Source: Opitutia bacterium UBA5964
GTDB lineage: Bacteria; Verrucomicrobiota; Verrucomicrobiia; Opitutales; Coraliomargaritaceae
NCBI GenBank assembly: GCA_002430605.1
Contig: DJBY01000049.1
Span: forward strand, 23,236-50,989
Direction of reading: 5' to 3'
DNA length: 27,754 nt
Position 1 is the first letter of the stretch. Every line of letters begins with the position of its first letter. The notes beneath the pieces are model-generated. The model was given only the letters and a program-made list of their open reading frames with translations, was not told the DNA's origin and ran no database searches. Made by a program: the position numbers and the translations under genes. Below, piece after piece: positions 14,486 to 24,253 of this stretch.

Positions 14486-15766
14486 CTAAAACAGTGCAGT
14501 GATGGGGCGGCCTTTATCGGCGACCCGGAAGGGACGGCCAGTCGGGGAGTGCACCACTTGATCAATCGGCAAGCCGAGGGCGTAGGCAATGGTTGCGTTG
14601 AAGTCTGGCACGCTGACGCCGTTGTCAGCGACGGAGTGGCCGCTGGCGTCGGTCGAGCCGTAAATCTGACCACCTTTGATACCACCTCCAGCTAGCACGC
14701 AGCTAAAGGCGGAGGGGTGGTGATTGCGGCCCGCGTTGCTGTTGATTTCGGGGGAACGGCCAAACTCGGTGCCGATCACGACGAGCGTCTCGTCGAGCAG
14801 ACCGCGGTAGTGGAGGTCGTCGAGCAGAGCGGAGACAGATTGATCGAGAGGGCTAGTGAGTTCGGCGACTTGATCGTGATTGTCGTTGTGTGTATCCCAA
14901 CCGCCAAGGGTGAGTTCGACAAAGCGCACGCCGTGCTCGACGAGTCGACGCGCGAGTAGGCAACTTTTGCCGAAGCGAGAATCGCCGTAAACATCGCGTG
15001 TGAGCTTGGGCTCTTGGCTAAGGTCGAAGGCGGCGAGGTCTTTACTATTCATCAGCTTGATTGCTTCTTCGTAGACATCGCCATAGGCGCGCACTTGTTT
15101 GGAAGGATACTTTTTATGAAAGGAGAGATCCATCATCTGCGCGAGTGCCAGGCGTTCGCGTAGTTCGGTTTCGTCGACACTTTGGTGTCGATCGACGTAG
15201 GGAAGTCCGTCGTCGGGGCTGCCGAGGTGGAGTGGCTCGTATTTAGAATCGAGAAACCCTGCGCCGCCGCTGGCGTTATTACTGCCGCCGATGCGAACGT
15301 TTCCAGGCAGGGTGGAGTTGGTCTTGCCAGACATGCTGTTGAGCCATGCGCCGAGGCCGGGGTGTTTGATGGTGCCGCGCTGTGCGTAGCTGGTGTGCAT
15401 GAAGTAATTGCCTGGTTCATGCGCGCCTTGGGTCGAGCTCATGGAGCGGATGATCGCGATCTTGTCCATGCGTCGTGCTAGGCTGGGTAAGTATTCGCTA
15501 ATCTGAATGCCGGCGACGTTGGTATCGATTGTTTGCACCGGCCCTTGATCTTTCCAGCTGGATTTGGGGTCGAAGGTGTCGATGTGGCTCATTCCGCCGC
15601 TGAGGTAGATGTAGATGACGTTGCGGGCGGTGGGTTTCTTAATCGTTTGCTCGGCCCAGAGAGGAGTGGTGCTCGCGGATAGGCCGACACCGAGTAGGGC
15701 CTTGGCTGAATATTGTATGAACTTACGGCGTGAGAGTTCGTCCAGTTTGTTTAGTTCGTCATACAT
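14486..15766 (-). CDS. DUF1501 family protein with Tat-type signal
   Basis: This 426-residue protein begins with a twin-arginine-like signal (LSRRKFIQYSAKALLGVG at about 11-28, then AxA-type cleavage near WAE), so it is probably exported folded. Its body matches DUF1501, a family related to alkaline phosphatase/sulfatase folds: NVIYIYLSGGMSHIDTFDPK (49-68), GWDTHNDNH near 290, GTEFGRSPEIN near 334 and GRNHHP near 347. These His/Asp clusters look like a metal site. The substrate of the family is not known. The start is 19 nt after the stop of the DUF1549/DUF1553 gene. The two families are routinely paired in Planctomycetes and Verrucomicrobia, often near polysaccharide-degradation genes, though none is present here. 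Confidence 0.93.
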   Translation of the reverse strand: MYDELNKLDELSRRKFIQYSAKALLGVGLSASTTPLWAEQTIKKPTARNVIYIYLSGGMSHIDTFDPKSSWKDQGPVQTIDTNVAGIQISEYLPSLARRMDKIAIIRSMSSTQGAHEPGNYFMHTSYAQRGTIKHPGLGAWLNSMSGKTNSTLPGNVRIGGSNNASGGAGFLDSKYEPLHLGSPDDGLPYVDRHQSVDETELRERLALAQMMDLSFHKKYPSKQVRAYGDVYEEAIKLMNSKDLAAFDLSQEPKLTRDVYGDSRFGKSCLLARRLVEHGVRFVELTLGGWDTHNDNHDQVAELTSPLDQSVSALLDDLHYRGLLDETLVVIGTEFGRSPEINSNAGRNHHPSAFSCVLAGGGIKGGQIYGSTDASGHSVADNGVSVPDFNATIAYALGLPIDQVVHSPTGRPFRVADKGRPITALF

Positions 15767-15785
15767 AGTACGTGGGAGTTTGTGA

Positions 15786-18110
15786 TTACTGAATGAACAG
15801 GAATTGCTGGGTGTTGAGCATCGCCCAGATGATGCGTTGGCGGGCCTTTTCGGGGTCTTCGTTGAAGTAGGGCAGGAGGGCTTCCATTTCGGCTGCGGAA
15901 GGTTTGCGTGCTAAGAATCCGATATAGAGCGTTTCGAGTTTGGCTTCAGGCGTCTTGGCTTGGGCTGCTTCCAAGACTGGCGCGGAGCGTTGTGCCAGTA
16001 GCCAGTTGGTTTGGCTCGAATTCATCAGGAACAGAGCCTGGAGCACATTGCTGCCATCGTCGCTATTTTCGATCAGCATACGGTCGGACTGACCGAACAC
16101 TTCGAGTAGGTGGCCGTTACTTTGTGGTGATTCCAGCTCGGAGGCGCGGCGGATGCCTTTGATCCATTTTTCGTCGGCTTTGTTGCGCTGGCTCCGATCT
16201 TTGTCTGTTGAGCGGGGGATGTTTGCGGCCATCATGCTCATTTCCATCGATGCACCAGCTTCTGAGTCGCCGAGGTCTGGGTTGAGCATTTGATTCCATG
16301 CGTTGCGGTTGTCTTGGAATTCTTCTCGGATGGCTGCCAACTCTGGAGTGCCTTTTAGTGTGGGGTCTTGGTTGGCCTTATTTTGCTTGGTGCGTGCCGC
16401 GAAATACGCTGCGTAGACATCGCTCATTTTGGTGATATGGCTCGCGAGCTTCTGTGGAGACCATTCGTCGAGATAGACTGCTGCGGCTGGTCTCTGCCCC
16501 GTTACATATCGGATGCCACCATTGTTGCCTTTGTAGCTGGCATTGAGGATCTGGTCGATGTCCGGCGTCATTAGGGTGGCGATGGAGTCCCAGATTTGCT
16601 CGGAGGTCATGCGTTGAAAGACTGGGCCTTCGAGATGGTAGTCGTCTGGTAGGTCTGGGTTGTCGATCACGGCTTGGCGCTGAAAATACTGGGTGTTGTA
16701 GAGCACGCGCAGGTATTGCTTCAGGTCGTAGTCGAGCGCGATCATCATCGACTCGAGATATTCCAGCAGCACTGGATCGTCGGCAACGGATTCGTCGGTG
16801 AGTTGGTCGACTGGTTCGATCAGCCCTTTGCCCATCGCGTGCTTCCACATGCGGTTGGCGATGACGAGAGTGAAGCGCTCGTTGTTTTTCGAGACGAGCC
16901 AGTCCGCGTAGCTGTCGACACGTTCGCTGGAGTCGTGTAGTTTGGCATCGGATTGGTGGCCGAACAGCACCTTGGGCTTGACGACGTCGTTTGGCTTAGC
17001 GTCGTCGTATTGATAGTCGTGCGGTAGTTTGAGTGGCTGCTCGTTATGCACCACGCCCCAGCGCATCGGGTCGAAAAACTCTCGGGCTGCGCTGATGGGC
17101 GAGGGCTTTTGGTTGTCCGGGAGTTTGCCCTTATTCTGTTTTTTAGTGGTTTGCTTTAGGAGATTCATCACTTCCTGTAGCTTCGGGTCGTCTTGCTTGA
17201 TGTTGACACCGGTCTTTAGCCCATAGGTGTAGGCGGCTAGTTCGTAGAAGTCTTTTTGGCTCCAGACATCGGTGGGATGATCGTGGCACTGTGCGCATTG
17301 CATTTGCGTGCCGAGAAAGATCTGGGCGGTCATCGACATGTTGTCCAGCGGCATGCCAAAGTCGCGTAAATAGTAGGCGACTGCTGGATTATCCCATGGG
17401 TAGCCATTGGCGGTCAGCAGCGACTCGACAAAATTGTCATAGGGGACGTTACGGCGGATTTGATCCTTGAGCCAGGGGATGTAGTAGATGCCGCCATAGC
17501 GACTGCCTTCACGGCCAGTTGTTTTGGCACGCAGGATGTCAGCCCAGAGGTTGAAATTATGGCTAACGTAGCCAGCGGAATCCAAAAGTTGGTCGACCAG
17601 TTCGGAGCGCTTGTGTGGGTTGGTGTCGTTGAGGAAGTGAACTGCTTCGGCGTAGGTGGGAATGCGGCCAATGATTTTAAGATACGCGCGACGCAGGTAG
17701 GTGGCATCATCAACGATCGGCGCGGGCTCGATGCCTTGCGCCTTCCAGTATTTGGCGAGGAACTGGTCGATCTTCTCACTCGCATCAAAGTGATGCTGTA
17801 TTTTGGTGACGGGGGCAACGTCGGGTTGGTTGCTACCTTGGTAGCTTGTTGCATTGAGCAGGCCTGCCTGTTGCTGGCCTTGGATGAAGTTGCGATCTTT
17901 GACCGAGAATTGGGAGAGGGGCAGGGTGAAGGTTTTTCGGTCATCAATACGACGAAAGGTGACCTGATTCATGTAGATCGAGATCAGGTCGGCTTCGAGA
18001 GTCTTACCTGCGACATTGGTGAAGATTCTGGCGGCCGCGCTTGCTGGGAGTGTGGCGAATAGCAGCGCGCAAGCGGCAATTCTGAGGAGTGTTTGGATGG
18101 ATAAACGAAT
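15786..18110 (-). CDS. DUF1549/DUF1553 protein (planctomycete-type cytochrome c associated) with probable ATT start
   Basis: The first ATG (17972) would give 728 residues, but the frame stays open to a stop at 18186-18188 and the upstream part clearly codes. From an ATT at 18108-18110 it reads a Sec signal peptide (MRLSIQTLLRIAACALLFAT... ending ASA near residue 25 if ATT is read as Met). Next comes an SHD1-like domain at about 27-76 (RIFTNVAGKTLEADLISIY, then VTFRRIDDRKTFTLPLSQFS), common at the start of this family. No ATG, GTG or TTG occurs in frame between the stop and 17972, while AAAGGAT lies 6 nt before the ATT. The full product is 774 residues. DUF1549 covers about 110-330, with CAQCH at 272-276 as a possible haem or metal site; DUF1553 covers about 400-740. 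The function is unknown; it is the first gene of the cluster. Confidence 0.88.
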   Translation of the reverse strand: MRLSIQTLLRIAACALLFATLPASAAARIFTNVAGKTLEADLISIYMNQVTFRRIDDRKTFTLPLSQFSVKDRNFIQGQQQAGLLNATSYQGSNQPDVAPVTKIQHHFDASEKIDQFLAKYWKAQGIEPAPIVDDATYLRRAYLKIIGRIPTYAEAVHFLNDTNPHKRSELVDQLLDSAGYVSHNFNLWADILRAKTTGREGSRYGGIYYIPWLKDQIRRNVPYDNFVESLLTANGYPWDNPAVAYYLRDFGMPLDNMSMTAQIFLGTQMQCAQCHDHPTDVWSQKDFYELAAYTYGLKTGVNIKQDDPKLQEVMNLLKQTTKKQNKGKLPDNQKPSPISAAREFFDPMRWGVVHNEQPLKLPHDYQYDDAKPNDVVKPKVLFGHQSDAKLHDSSERVDSYADWLVSKNNERFTLVIANRMWKHAMGKGLIEPVDQLTDESVADDPVLLEYLESMMIALDYDLKQYLRVLYNTQYFQRQAVIDNPDLPDDYHLEGPVFQRMTSEQIWDSIATLMTPDIDQILNASYKGNNGGIRYVTGQRPAAAVYLDEWSPQKLASHITKMSDVYAAYFAARTKQNKANQDPTLKGTPELAAIREEFQDNRNAWNQMLNPDLGDSEAGASMEMSMMAANIPRSTDKDRSQRNKADEKWIKGIRRASELESPQSNGHLLEVFGQSDRMLIENSDDGSNVLQALFLMNSSQTNWLLAQRSAPVLEAAQAKTPEAKLETLYIGFLARKPSAAEMEALLPYFNEDPEKARQRIIWAMLNTQQFLFIQ

Positions 18111-18116
18111 GGCTTG

Positions 18117-18123
18117 ATCCTTT
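18117..18123 (-). promoter_or_regulatory. Strong Shine-Dalgarno (AAAGGAT) that supports the ATT start
   Basis: On the minus strand AAAGGAT is followed by CAAGCC and then ATT (18110-18108). The core AAGGA is 7 nt from the ATT, an optimal distance. Few other genes in this window have so good a ribosome-binding site, and no other candidate start codon is at a suitable distance in any frame that would encode the signal peptide. Confidence 0.7.
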
Positions 18124-18386
18124 CTAGTGTGTGGTTTTTTGGGGGTAAAGCAGGAGTAGAATAAGTGTTTCTGTAGGCAGTCCTGTCAATTGGTATGTGA
18201 ATCGCTGACTAAAGTTCCAAATCGAATGATACGTACTGGTATATGTGGTTGCAGATCAAAAGTTTCAAAAAAATATAATTATTTCATTTTTTTCGAGCGA
18301 CTGCTAATTTGTAAGGGCAGCTCGACCGTAGCTCGCCGATCTTACGATCAAGGCTACCTTTCTGATCGTAGCTGCAAGAGGGTACG
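18124..18386. other. Gene-free stretch between sucCD terminator and DUF1549/DUF1553 gene
   Basis: About 260 nt without a gene. It should contain the promoter of the minus-strand DUF1549/DUF1553 cluster. An AT-rich segment with A- and T-runs lies at 18256-18296. At 18317-18375 there is interleaved dyad symmetry: GCAGCT (18317-18322) with AGCTGC (18370-18375), TACGATCA (18343-18350) with TGATCGTA (18363-18370), and GTAGC (18328-18332) with GCTAC (18353-18357). The last two pairs cross each other, so they are alternatives or a pseudoknot. No tRNA or known riboswitch is recognised. Confidence 0.5.
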
Positions 18387-18423
18387 AAAAAGCCGCCTGT
18401 GCAGGACGCAGCAGGCGGCTTTT
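18387..18423 (-). terminator. Rho-independent terminator of sucCD
   Basis: A 12-bp perfect stem, AAAAGCCGCCTG (18388-18399) with CAGGCGGCTTTT (18412-18423), encloses a 12-nt loop that can itself pair TGC/GCA. On the minus strand the GC-rich stem ends in TTTTT, the classical intrinsic terminator pattern. It is 27 nt downstream of the sucD stop. Because the stem is flanked by A on one side and T on the other, it could also act on plus-strand transcripts. Confidence 0.92.
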
Positions 18424-18450
18424 GAAAAGGTTGATCCGATGTAGGAAAAA

Positions 18451-19335
<885 letters not shown>

Positions 19336-19370
19336 TAGAACTATATGTTAAATGTGATCGTGTTGTGGGA

Positions 19371-20564
<1,194 letters not shown>

Positions 20565-20673
20565 CGATTGTAGTTTAGTGATTGAGGCGGGAAATTTCGA
20601 AGCTTGCTTAATGCCAATGATGGTAGAGCGGTGCAACTTATTTCCTTGGAATTTCGAAGAAGAAATAAACGGT

Positions 20674-20718
20674 TTCAAATGAATCGATTTCATCAAGCAG
20701 CTTTGGGCTTCATTTGAA
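20674..20718. promoter_or_regulatory. 10-bp inverted repeat upstream of sucC, possible operator
   Basis: TTCAAATGAA (20674-20683) and TTCATTTGAA (20709-20718) are exact reverse complements separated by 25 nt. They are AT-rich and lie about 110-155 nt upstream of the sucC start, where a DNA-binding regulator could act. No known regulator site is matched; the symmetry is certain, the function is not. Confidence 0.45.
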
Positions 20719-20778
20719 TTATTTGACCCAAGCGATCTAGGGTTGGTGATTTACTTTAAGTCCCTAGCCCAAAGGAGT

Positions 20779-20795
20779 GTGGGCGACTCGCCCAC
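20779..20795. repeat. Near-perfect palindrome GTGGGCGA-C-TCGCCCAC
   Basis: Eight-base arms, 20779-20786 and 20788-20795, flank a single C. As RNA it would fold as a 7-bp GC-rich stem with a 3-nt loop. No T-run follows on either strand. It could be a REP-like element or a weak terminator for dus, which ends 160 nt further on and is transcribed toward it on the minus strand. Confidence 0.55.
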
Positions 20796-20955
20796 GGGTT
20801 CATTGCGCATGGTTTCACGCACCGTTGGATGGAAATAAATAAGTTGAGCCATTAATTGCCCTGCCTCTATTGGGTCTCCTAGGGTGAACCCAGTCGCTAT
20901 GTTTGTTTGTCGCGAGCGGGTTTATCCCGCGATTGAGCAGTCACGATATGCAGTC

Positions 20956-22020
20956 TTAGAGTCCACAGCCCTGCGGCGTTTCACAGTTGGGGCGAGCGAT
21001 CAGTCCTTTGATCGGCTCTTCGGGAAAGAGTCGGTCGGCGCGGCCATCGTCAATTAGGTGTTGTTGGCAGACGGCGTCGAGGTCGTCCTTGCTGCGAGTG
21101 CGGCGCATGTCATGCAGGAATTGCCCGTCCATATCGACGCCGAGGCCGACGAAGTTGAGGAACTTTTTTATGTGATTGATGTGGCTGAGTTCGTGGCGCT
21201 GTCTATGGCTGGTGGCGATAAACAGGTCTTCGACATAGTCGCGTACGTTGGCGAGGGTGGGACGGAAAATAGGTTGTTGGGCGAAATGCTCACGTAGTTG
21301 GCGGAAGATCCATGGATTGCGTATACAGGAACGGCCGACCATCAGGCCCGCACTTTTTGTCTCGTCGAGCACCCATTGCCCTTTCGCTACCGAGGTAACG
21401 TTGCCATTGGCCAGCACGGGGCATGTGAGCCGCTCGGCTGCGCGTTTGATGTATTCGTAGTGCACTTCGCTGCGATACGCTTCTTTGACGGTGCGGGCGT
21501 GGAGGCTGAGGAGATCCACGTCGTGCTTCTCTACGAGATCGAGAATGGTGTCGAAATGTTCGTCGCCGTCGAAGCCGATGCGCATTTTTACGGTAAAACG
21601 ACCTTTGATGGCGGCGCGTAGGCAGCCTAGGATTTGATCGATTTTCGCGGGATCACGCAGCAGTCCACCGCCGACCTTTTTCTTATACACCTTCGGCGCG
21701 GGACAGCCCATGTTTAGGTCGATGCCTGCGACGGGTAGCTGCATTGTTTCGATCTCCAGCACCGTGCGTTCTAGATCAGGGAGGCTTTCGCCGATCAACT
21801 GAATAAACACGGGGCGCCCCGTGCCGTGTTGACAGATCGAGTCGATGATTGATTGCTCCAGCTTCGAGTGGCAATGCACCCGGAAGAATTCCGTGAAGAG
21901 CAAATCAGGCGCGCCGTATTTACCCAGCAATTGCATGAACGGCAAGTTGGTGACATCCTGCATAGGAGCCAGTGCCGTCCAAGGCTGGCCGGGGATTAAA
22001 GGTTCTGGAAGTGGATGCAT
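20956..22020 (-). CDS. dus: tRNA-dihydrouridine synthase family protein
   Basis: I start at MHPLPEPLIPGQPWTALAPM (22020), giving 354 residues; the frame is open 21 codons further upstream, but those residues look non-conserved. The protein is an FMN-dependent TIM barrel that reduces uridine to dihydrouridine in tRNA. Diagnostic stretches are APMQDVTNLPF (18-28), FTEFF, IDLNMGCPAPKV (100-111) with catalytic Cys106, VKMRIGF, LHARTVKEAY and VLANGNV. The C-terminal helical domain (about 250-354) is where tRNA-binding parts usually lie. I cannot assign the DusA, B or C subclass. It follows the DUF151 nuclease gene by 78 nt on the same strand and is separated from sucC by a long gap. Confidence 0.95.
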   Translation of the reverse strand: MHPLPEPLIPGQPWTALAPMQDVTNLPFMQLLGKYGAPDLLFTEFFRVHCHSKLEQSIIDSICQHGTGRPVFIQLIGESLPDLERTVLEIETMQLPVAGIDLNMGCPAPKVYKKKVGGGLLRDPAKIDQILGCLRAAIKGRFTVKMRIGFDGDEHFDTILDLVEKHDVDLLSLHARTVKEAYRSEVHYEYIKRAAERLTCPVLANGNVTSVAKGQWVLDETKSAGLMVGRSCIRNPWIFRQLREHFAQQPIFRPTLANVRDYVEDLFIATSHRQRHELSHINHIKKFLNFVGLGVDMDGQFLHDMRRTRSKDDLDAVCQQHLIDDGRADRLFPEEPIKGLIARPNCETPQGCGL

Positions 22021-22098
22021 CGTTGTTAGGTGTTTATTGTTAGTTGCTTGTCGAGGGGACGGTATCCCGCTCGCATCGAGCAACGTTCAACACGTGAC

Positions 22099-22542
22099 TT
22101 AATCGCCTTCTTTAAGGATCTTCGCGAGGATTTCGGTCATGTCGTCGACCGAGTCGAGCACTTGTTGGGCGACATACAGCGGCTTCTCGCTAGTCAGAGC
22201 GAGCACGATTGAATCGCTGGGGCGCGCGTCAACTTCGACGATTTTATGGCCGAGTTCATTTTCCATCGATACGATGAGGCGGGCAAAGAAGGTGCCTTCT
22301 TTGACATCGTTGATCACCACGCGCTCGACTTCGGCACCGAGACCGTCGAGCAGAGTGATCATCAGATTGTGGGTCATTGGGCGCTCAGCTTGCTCGCCGT
22401 TGACGGCGCGTTGAATTGCTTCGCCGATGGCGCGATCCATATAGATGACAAAGGTTTTGGCATCGCTCCCCAAGAAAACGGCACATCCATTTGATGTGGG
22501 CATGACTCCTTTTACGCTGACTGCGACGACGCTGTTATCCAT
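22099..22542 (-). CDS. Bifunctional nuclease family protein (DUF151/BFN)
   Basis: This 147-residue protein matches the DUF151 bifunctional-nuclease domain over nearly its whole length: VFLGSDAKTFVIYMDRAIGEAIQRA (about 23-47, abbreviated), RPMTHNLMITLLDGLGAEVERVVI, and the hallmark VDARPSDSIVLAL near 103-115. Family members have been linked to DNase/RNase activity in plants and are widespread in bacteria with no settled role. No signal peptide is present, so it should be cytoplasmic. It starts close to the divergent aroK; the shared gap probably carries both promoters. It may be cotranscribed with dus (78 nt). Confidence 0.93.
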   Translation of the reverse strand: MDNSVVAVSVKGVMPTSNGCAVFLGSDAKTFVIYMDRAIGEAIQRAVNGEQAERPMTHNLMITLLDGLGAEVERVVINDVKEGTFFARLIVSMENELGHKIVEVDARPSDSIVLALTSEKPLYVAQQVLDSVDDMTEILAKILKEGD

Positions 22543-22651
22543 ATGATTTGTAGTATGCTTGGAAGCGGTATGGCTTCAAGTGTATAGGCTCAGTGAAAAT
22601 GTATTGAAAATAGTGTCGCACCGTGCGCGAGCTGTTCTAAAACCCAAGGCA

Positions 22652-23218
22652 GTGAATCAAAAAAGACAGTCAACCAAGCCAAATCTGTATTTAGTCGGAT
22701 TTATGGGTGTCGGAAAGTCCGCCATCGGGCGGCGTGTCGCGCGTGAGCTAGGCTATAAATTTCTCGATTCGGATGATTGTATCGAAAAGCAGGTAGGCAA
22801 AAAGATTCCGGCGATTTTTGCCGCTGACGGTGAAGCACAGTTTCGGGCGTACGAGCGCGAGTTTATCGAGTCGGGTCATCCGGCGCAGGGCTGTGTCGTC
22901 TCTTGTGGCGGTGGCCTCGTCGTGCAGGAGGGCATGCAGGAACTGCTGAAGTCAAAAGGCGTTGTGATCTGCTTGTTTGCCTCGGTCGAGAATATCATCG
23001 AGCGCACTAGTCGAAATAATAACCGGCCGCTGCTGAATGTGGCAGATCCTGAGGCACGTATTCGTGAGCTATTGGCCGCGCGCGAGCCAATTTATATGGA
23101 TTCAGGTGCCTGCATTGCCACCGATGGACGCACCATTACTGATGTGGTTAAGCATATGCTGCGCACCTATCGTGCTTGTGCGAAGTGTGATCGACCCGAT
23201 TCAGGGCAAGCGACGTAG
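22652..23218 (+). CDS. aroK: Shikimate kinase
   Basis: Shikimate kinase phosphorylates shikimate with ATP in aromatic amino-acid synthesis. The P-loop GFMGVGKS is at residues 16-23, followed by the LDSDD shikimate/metal-binding motif, FRAYERE, SCGGGLV and the lid region RTSRNNNRPLL. The frame is open from a TTG at 22559, but no ATG occurs before the P-loop. I choose the GTG at 22652 because it gives 188 residues, near the family size, and leaves 109 nt for promoters between this gene and the divergent nuclease gene. GTG at 22613 and TTG at 22559 or 22604 remain possible; none has a good Shine-Dalgarno. The family is secure, the start is not. Confidence 0.92.
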   Translation: MNQKRQSTKPNLYLVGFMGVGKSAIGRRVARELGYKFLDSDDCIEKQVGKKIPAIFAADGEAQFRAYEREFIESGHPAQGCVVSCGGGLVVQEGMQELLKSKGVVICLFASVENIIERTSRNNNRPLLNVADPEARIRELLAAREPIYMDSGACIATDGRTITDVVKHMLRTYRACAKCDRPDSGQAT

Positions 23219-23303
23219 CACTGTCTGACTCGACTTTAGTGTTACGATAGCTTAGGCCGAATCTCGTCTTGTCATCCGCTTTGGATTGCCGCTTCATGCC
23301 CGC

Positions 23304-24233
23304 ATGTCTAAAGACTCAAAAATCCGTTGTGGTGTCGTAGGTACCGGTTATCTGGGCCAACACCACGCTCGCATCTATGCTGCACTCGAAGGGTGTGAGT
23401 TGGTGGGTATCGTCGAGTCCGACGATGCGCGCGCTGCAGAAATGTGCCAGGCGCATAGCTGCGCTCGCTTTGAGTCGCTCGAAGCATTGGCTGCAGCGTG
23501 CGATGCGGTAAGCGTCGTAGTGCCGACCGATCATCATCGGAATGTGGCGGTGCCATTGCTTAAGGGCGGCTGCCATTTGTTAATCGAAAAGCCGCTCTGT
23601 ACCAGCCTTGAAGAGGCTGAGGATATTCTTTCCGCGGCGAAGGCTGCGGGTCGTATCGTTCAGGTTGGGCATATCGAGCATTACAATCCAGTGATGGGCT
23701 ACCTTGAAAATGCGGTCACCAAACCACAATTTATTACTGCCGACCGCTTGGCTCCTTTTAATCCACGTGGCACGGAGGTGGGCGTGGTGCTTGACCTGAT
23801 GATCCACGATCTAGGTGTGATTTTGGCACTCGTACGTTCGCCGATTAAACAGATTGATGCAGTCGGTGTGAATGTGCTCTCCAATAGCGAAGACATCGCC
23901 AATGCACGTATCACTTTTGAAAACGGCTGTGTCGCGAATATCAACACCAGCCGTGTGAGCATGAAGAAAGTGCGTGAGATCCGTGTGTTCCAACCCGCGA
24001 ACTATCTCTCGTTGGACTTTATGAATCAGAGCGGCCACTTTCTACGTAAGGAAGGTCCAGAGCTCGTGCGCGAAGAGATTCCGATCGAGAAGGATGAGCC
24101 GCTTAAGCTTGAACTCGCTTCTTTCATACAAGTCGTCAAAGACGCTGGGCAACCAAAGGTCGGTGCCGAGCTCGGCAAGTCGGCACTCGAACTGGCGATT
24201 CAGATCACGGAGCTGATTCACGCCGCTAAATAA
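23304..24233 (+). CDS. Gfo/Idh/MocA family NAD(P)-dependent oxidoreductase
   Basis: I start at the ATG at 23304 (309 residues); a TTG 18 nt upstream is a weaker option. The N-terminal Rossmann domain has GVVGTGYLGQHH (10-21) with GxGxxG, and EKPLC near 95-99 contains the conserved lysine. The C-terminal alpha/beta domain has GHIEHYNP (122-129) and DLMIHDLGVIL (164-174) with catalytic-type His/Asp. The family oxidises sugars and sugar nucleotides. It lies 20 nt upstream of lpxB on the same strand, so a role in lipopolysaccharide or sugar-nucleotide metabolism is likely. GnnA, which oxidises the 3-OH of UDP-GlcNAc in bacteria with amide-linked lipid A, belongs to this superfamily; no GnnB aminotransferase is present here, so that role is only a hypothesis. 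Confidence 0.9.
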   Translation: MSKDSKIRCGVVGTGYLGQHHARIYAALEGCELVGIVESDDARAAEMCQAHSCARFESLEALAAACDAVSVVVPTDHHRNVAVPLLKGGCHLLIEKPLCTSLEEAEDILSAAKAAGRIVQVGHIEHYNPVMGYLENAVTKPQFITADRLAPFNPRGTEVGVVLDLMIHDLGVILALVRSPIKQIDAVGVNVLSNSEDIANARITFENGCVANINTSRVSMKKVREIRVFQPANYLSLDFMNQSGHFLRKEGPELVREEIPIEKDEPLKLELASFIQVVKDAGQPKVGAELGKSALELAIQITELIHAAK

Positions 24234-24253
24234 ATTTTCCGTACGTCGAATTA

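Larger units (their letters stand above)
20565..20955. other. Gene-free region upstream of sucC
   Basis: About 390 nt separate dus from sucC, and no gene is seen. It holds several dyad symmetries: a 10-bp inverted repeat (20674-20718), a hairpin at 20779-20795, CTAGGG/CCCTAG around 20738-20767, and GCGGG-TTTAT-CCCGC at about 20915-20930. The sucC promoter should be here, but I cannot identify -35/-10 boxes with confidence. A related TATCCCGC segment recurs near 22063-22071 upstream of dus. Confidence 0.55.

Noticed and set aside
17460..18062. 200-codon plus-strand frame opposite the DUF1549/DUF1553 gene
   Set aside because: It is antisense to a clearly conserved gene including its signal peptide; no domain or start signal supports it.
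20565..20696. In-frame upstream extension of sucC (44 codons)
   Set aside because: The canonical SucC N-terminus begins at 20564 and the extension lies in the repeat-rich leader.
20876..20930. Possible CRISPR-like or integron-type repeats before dus/sucC
   Set aside because: The palindromes differ from each other in sequence and spacing; there is no regular repeat-spacer pattern.
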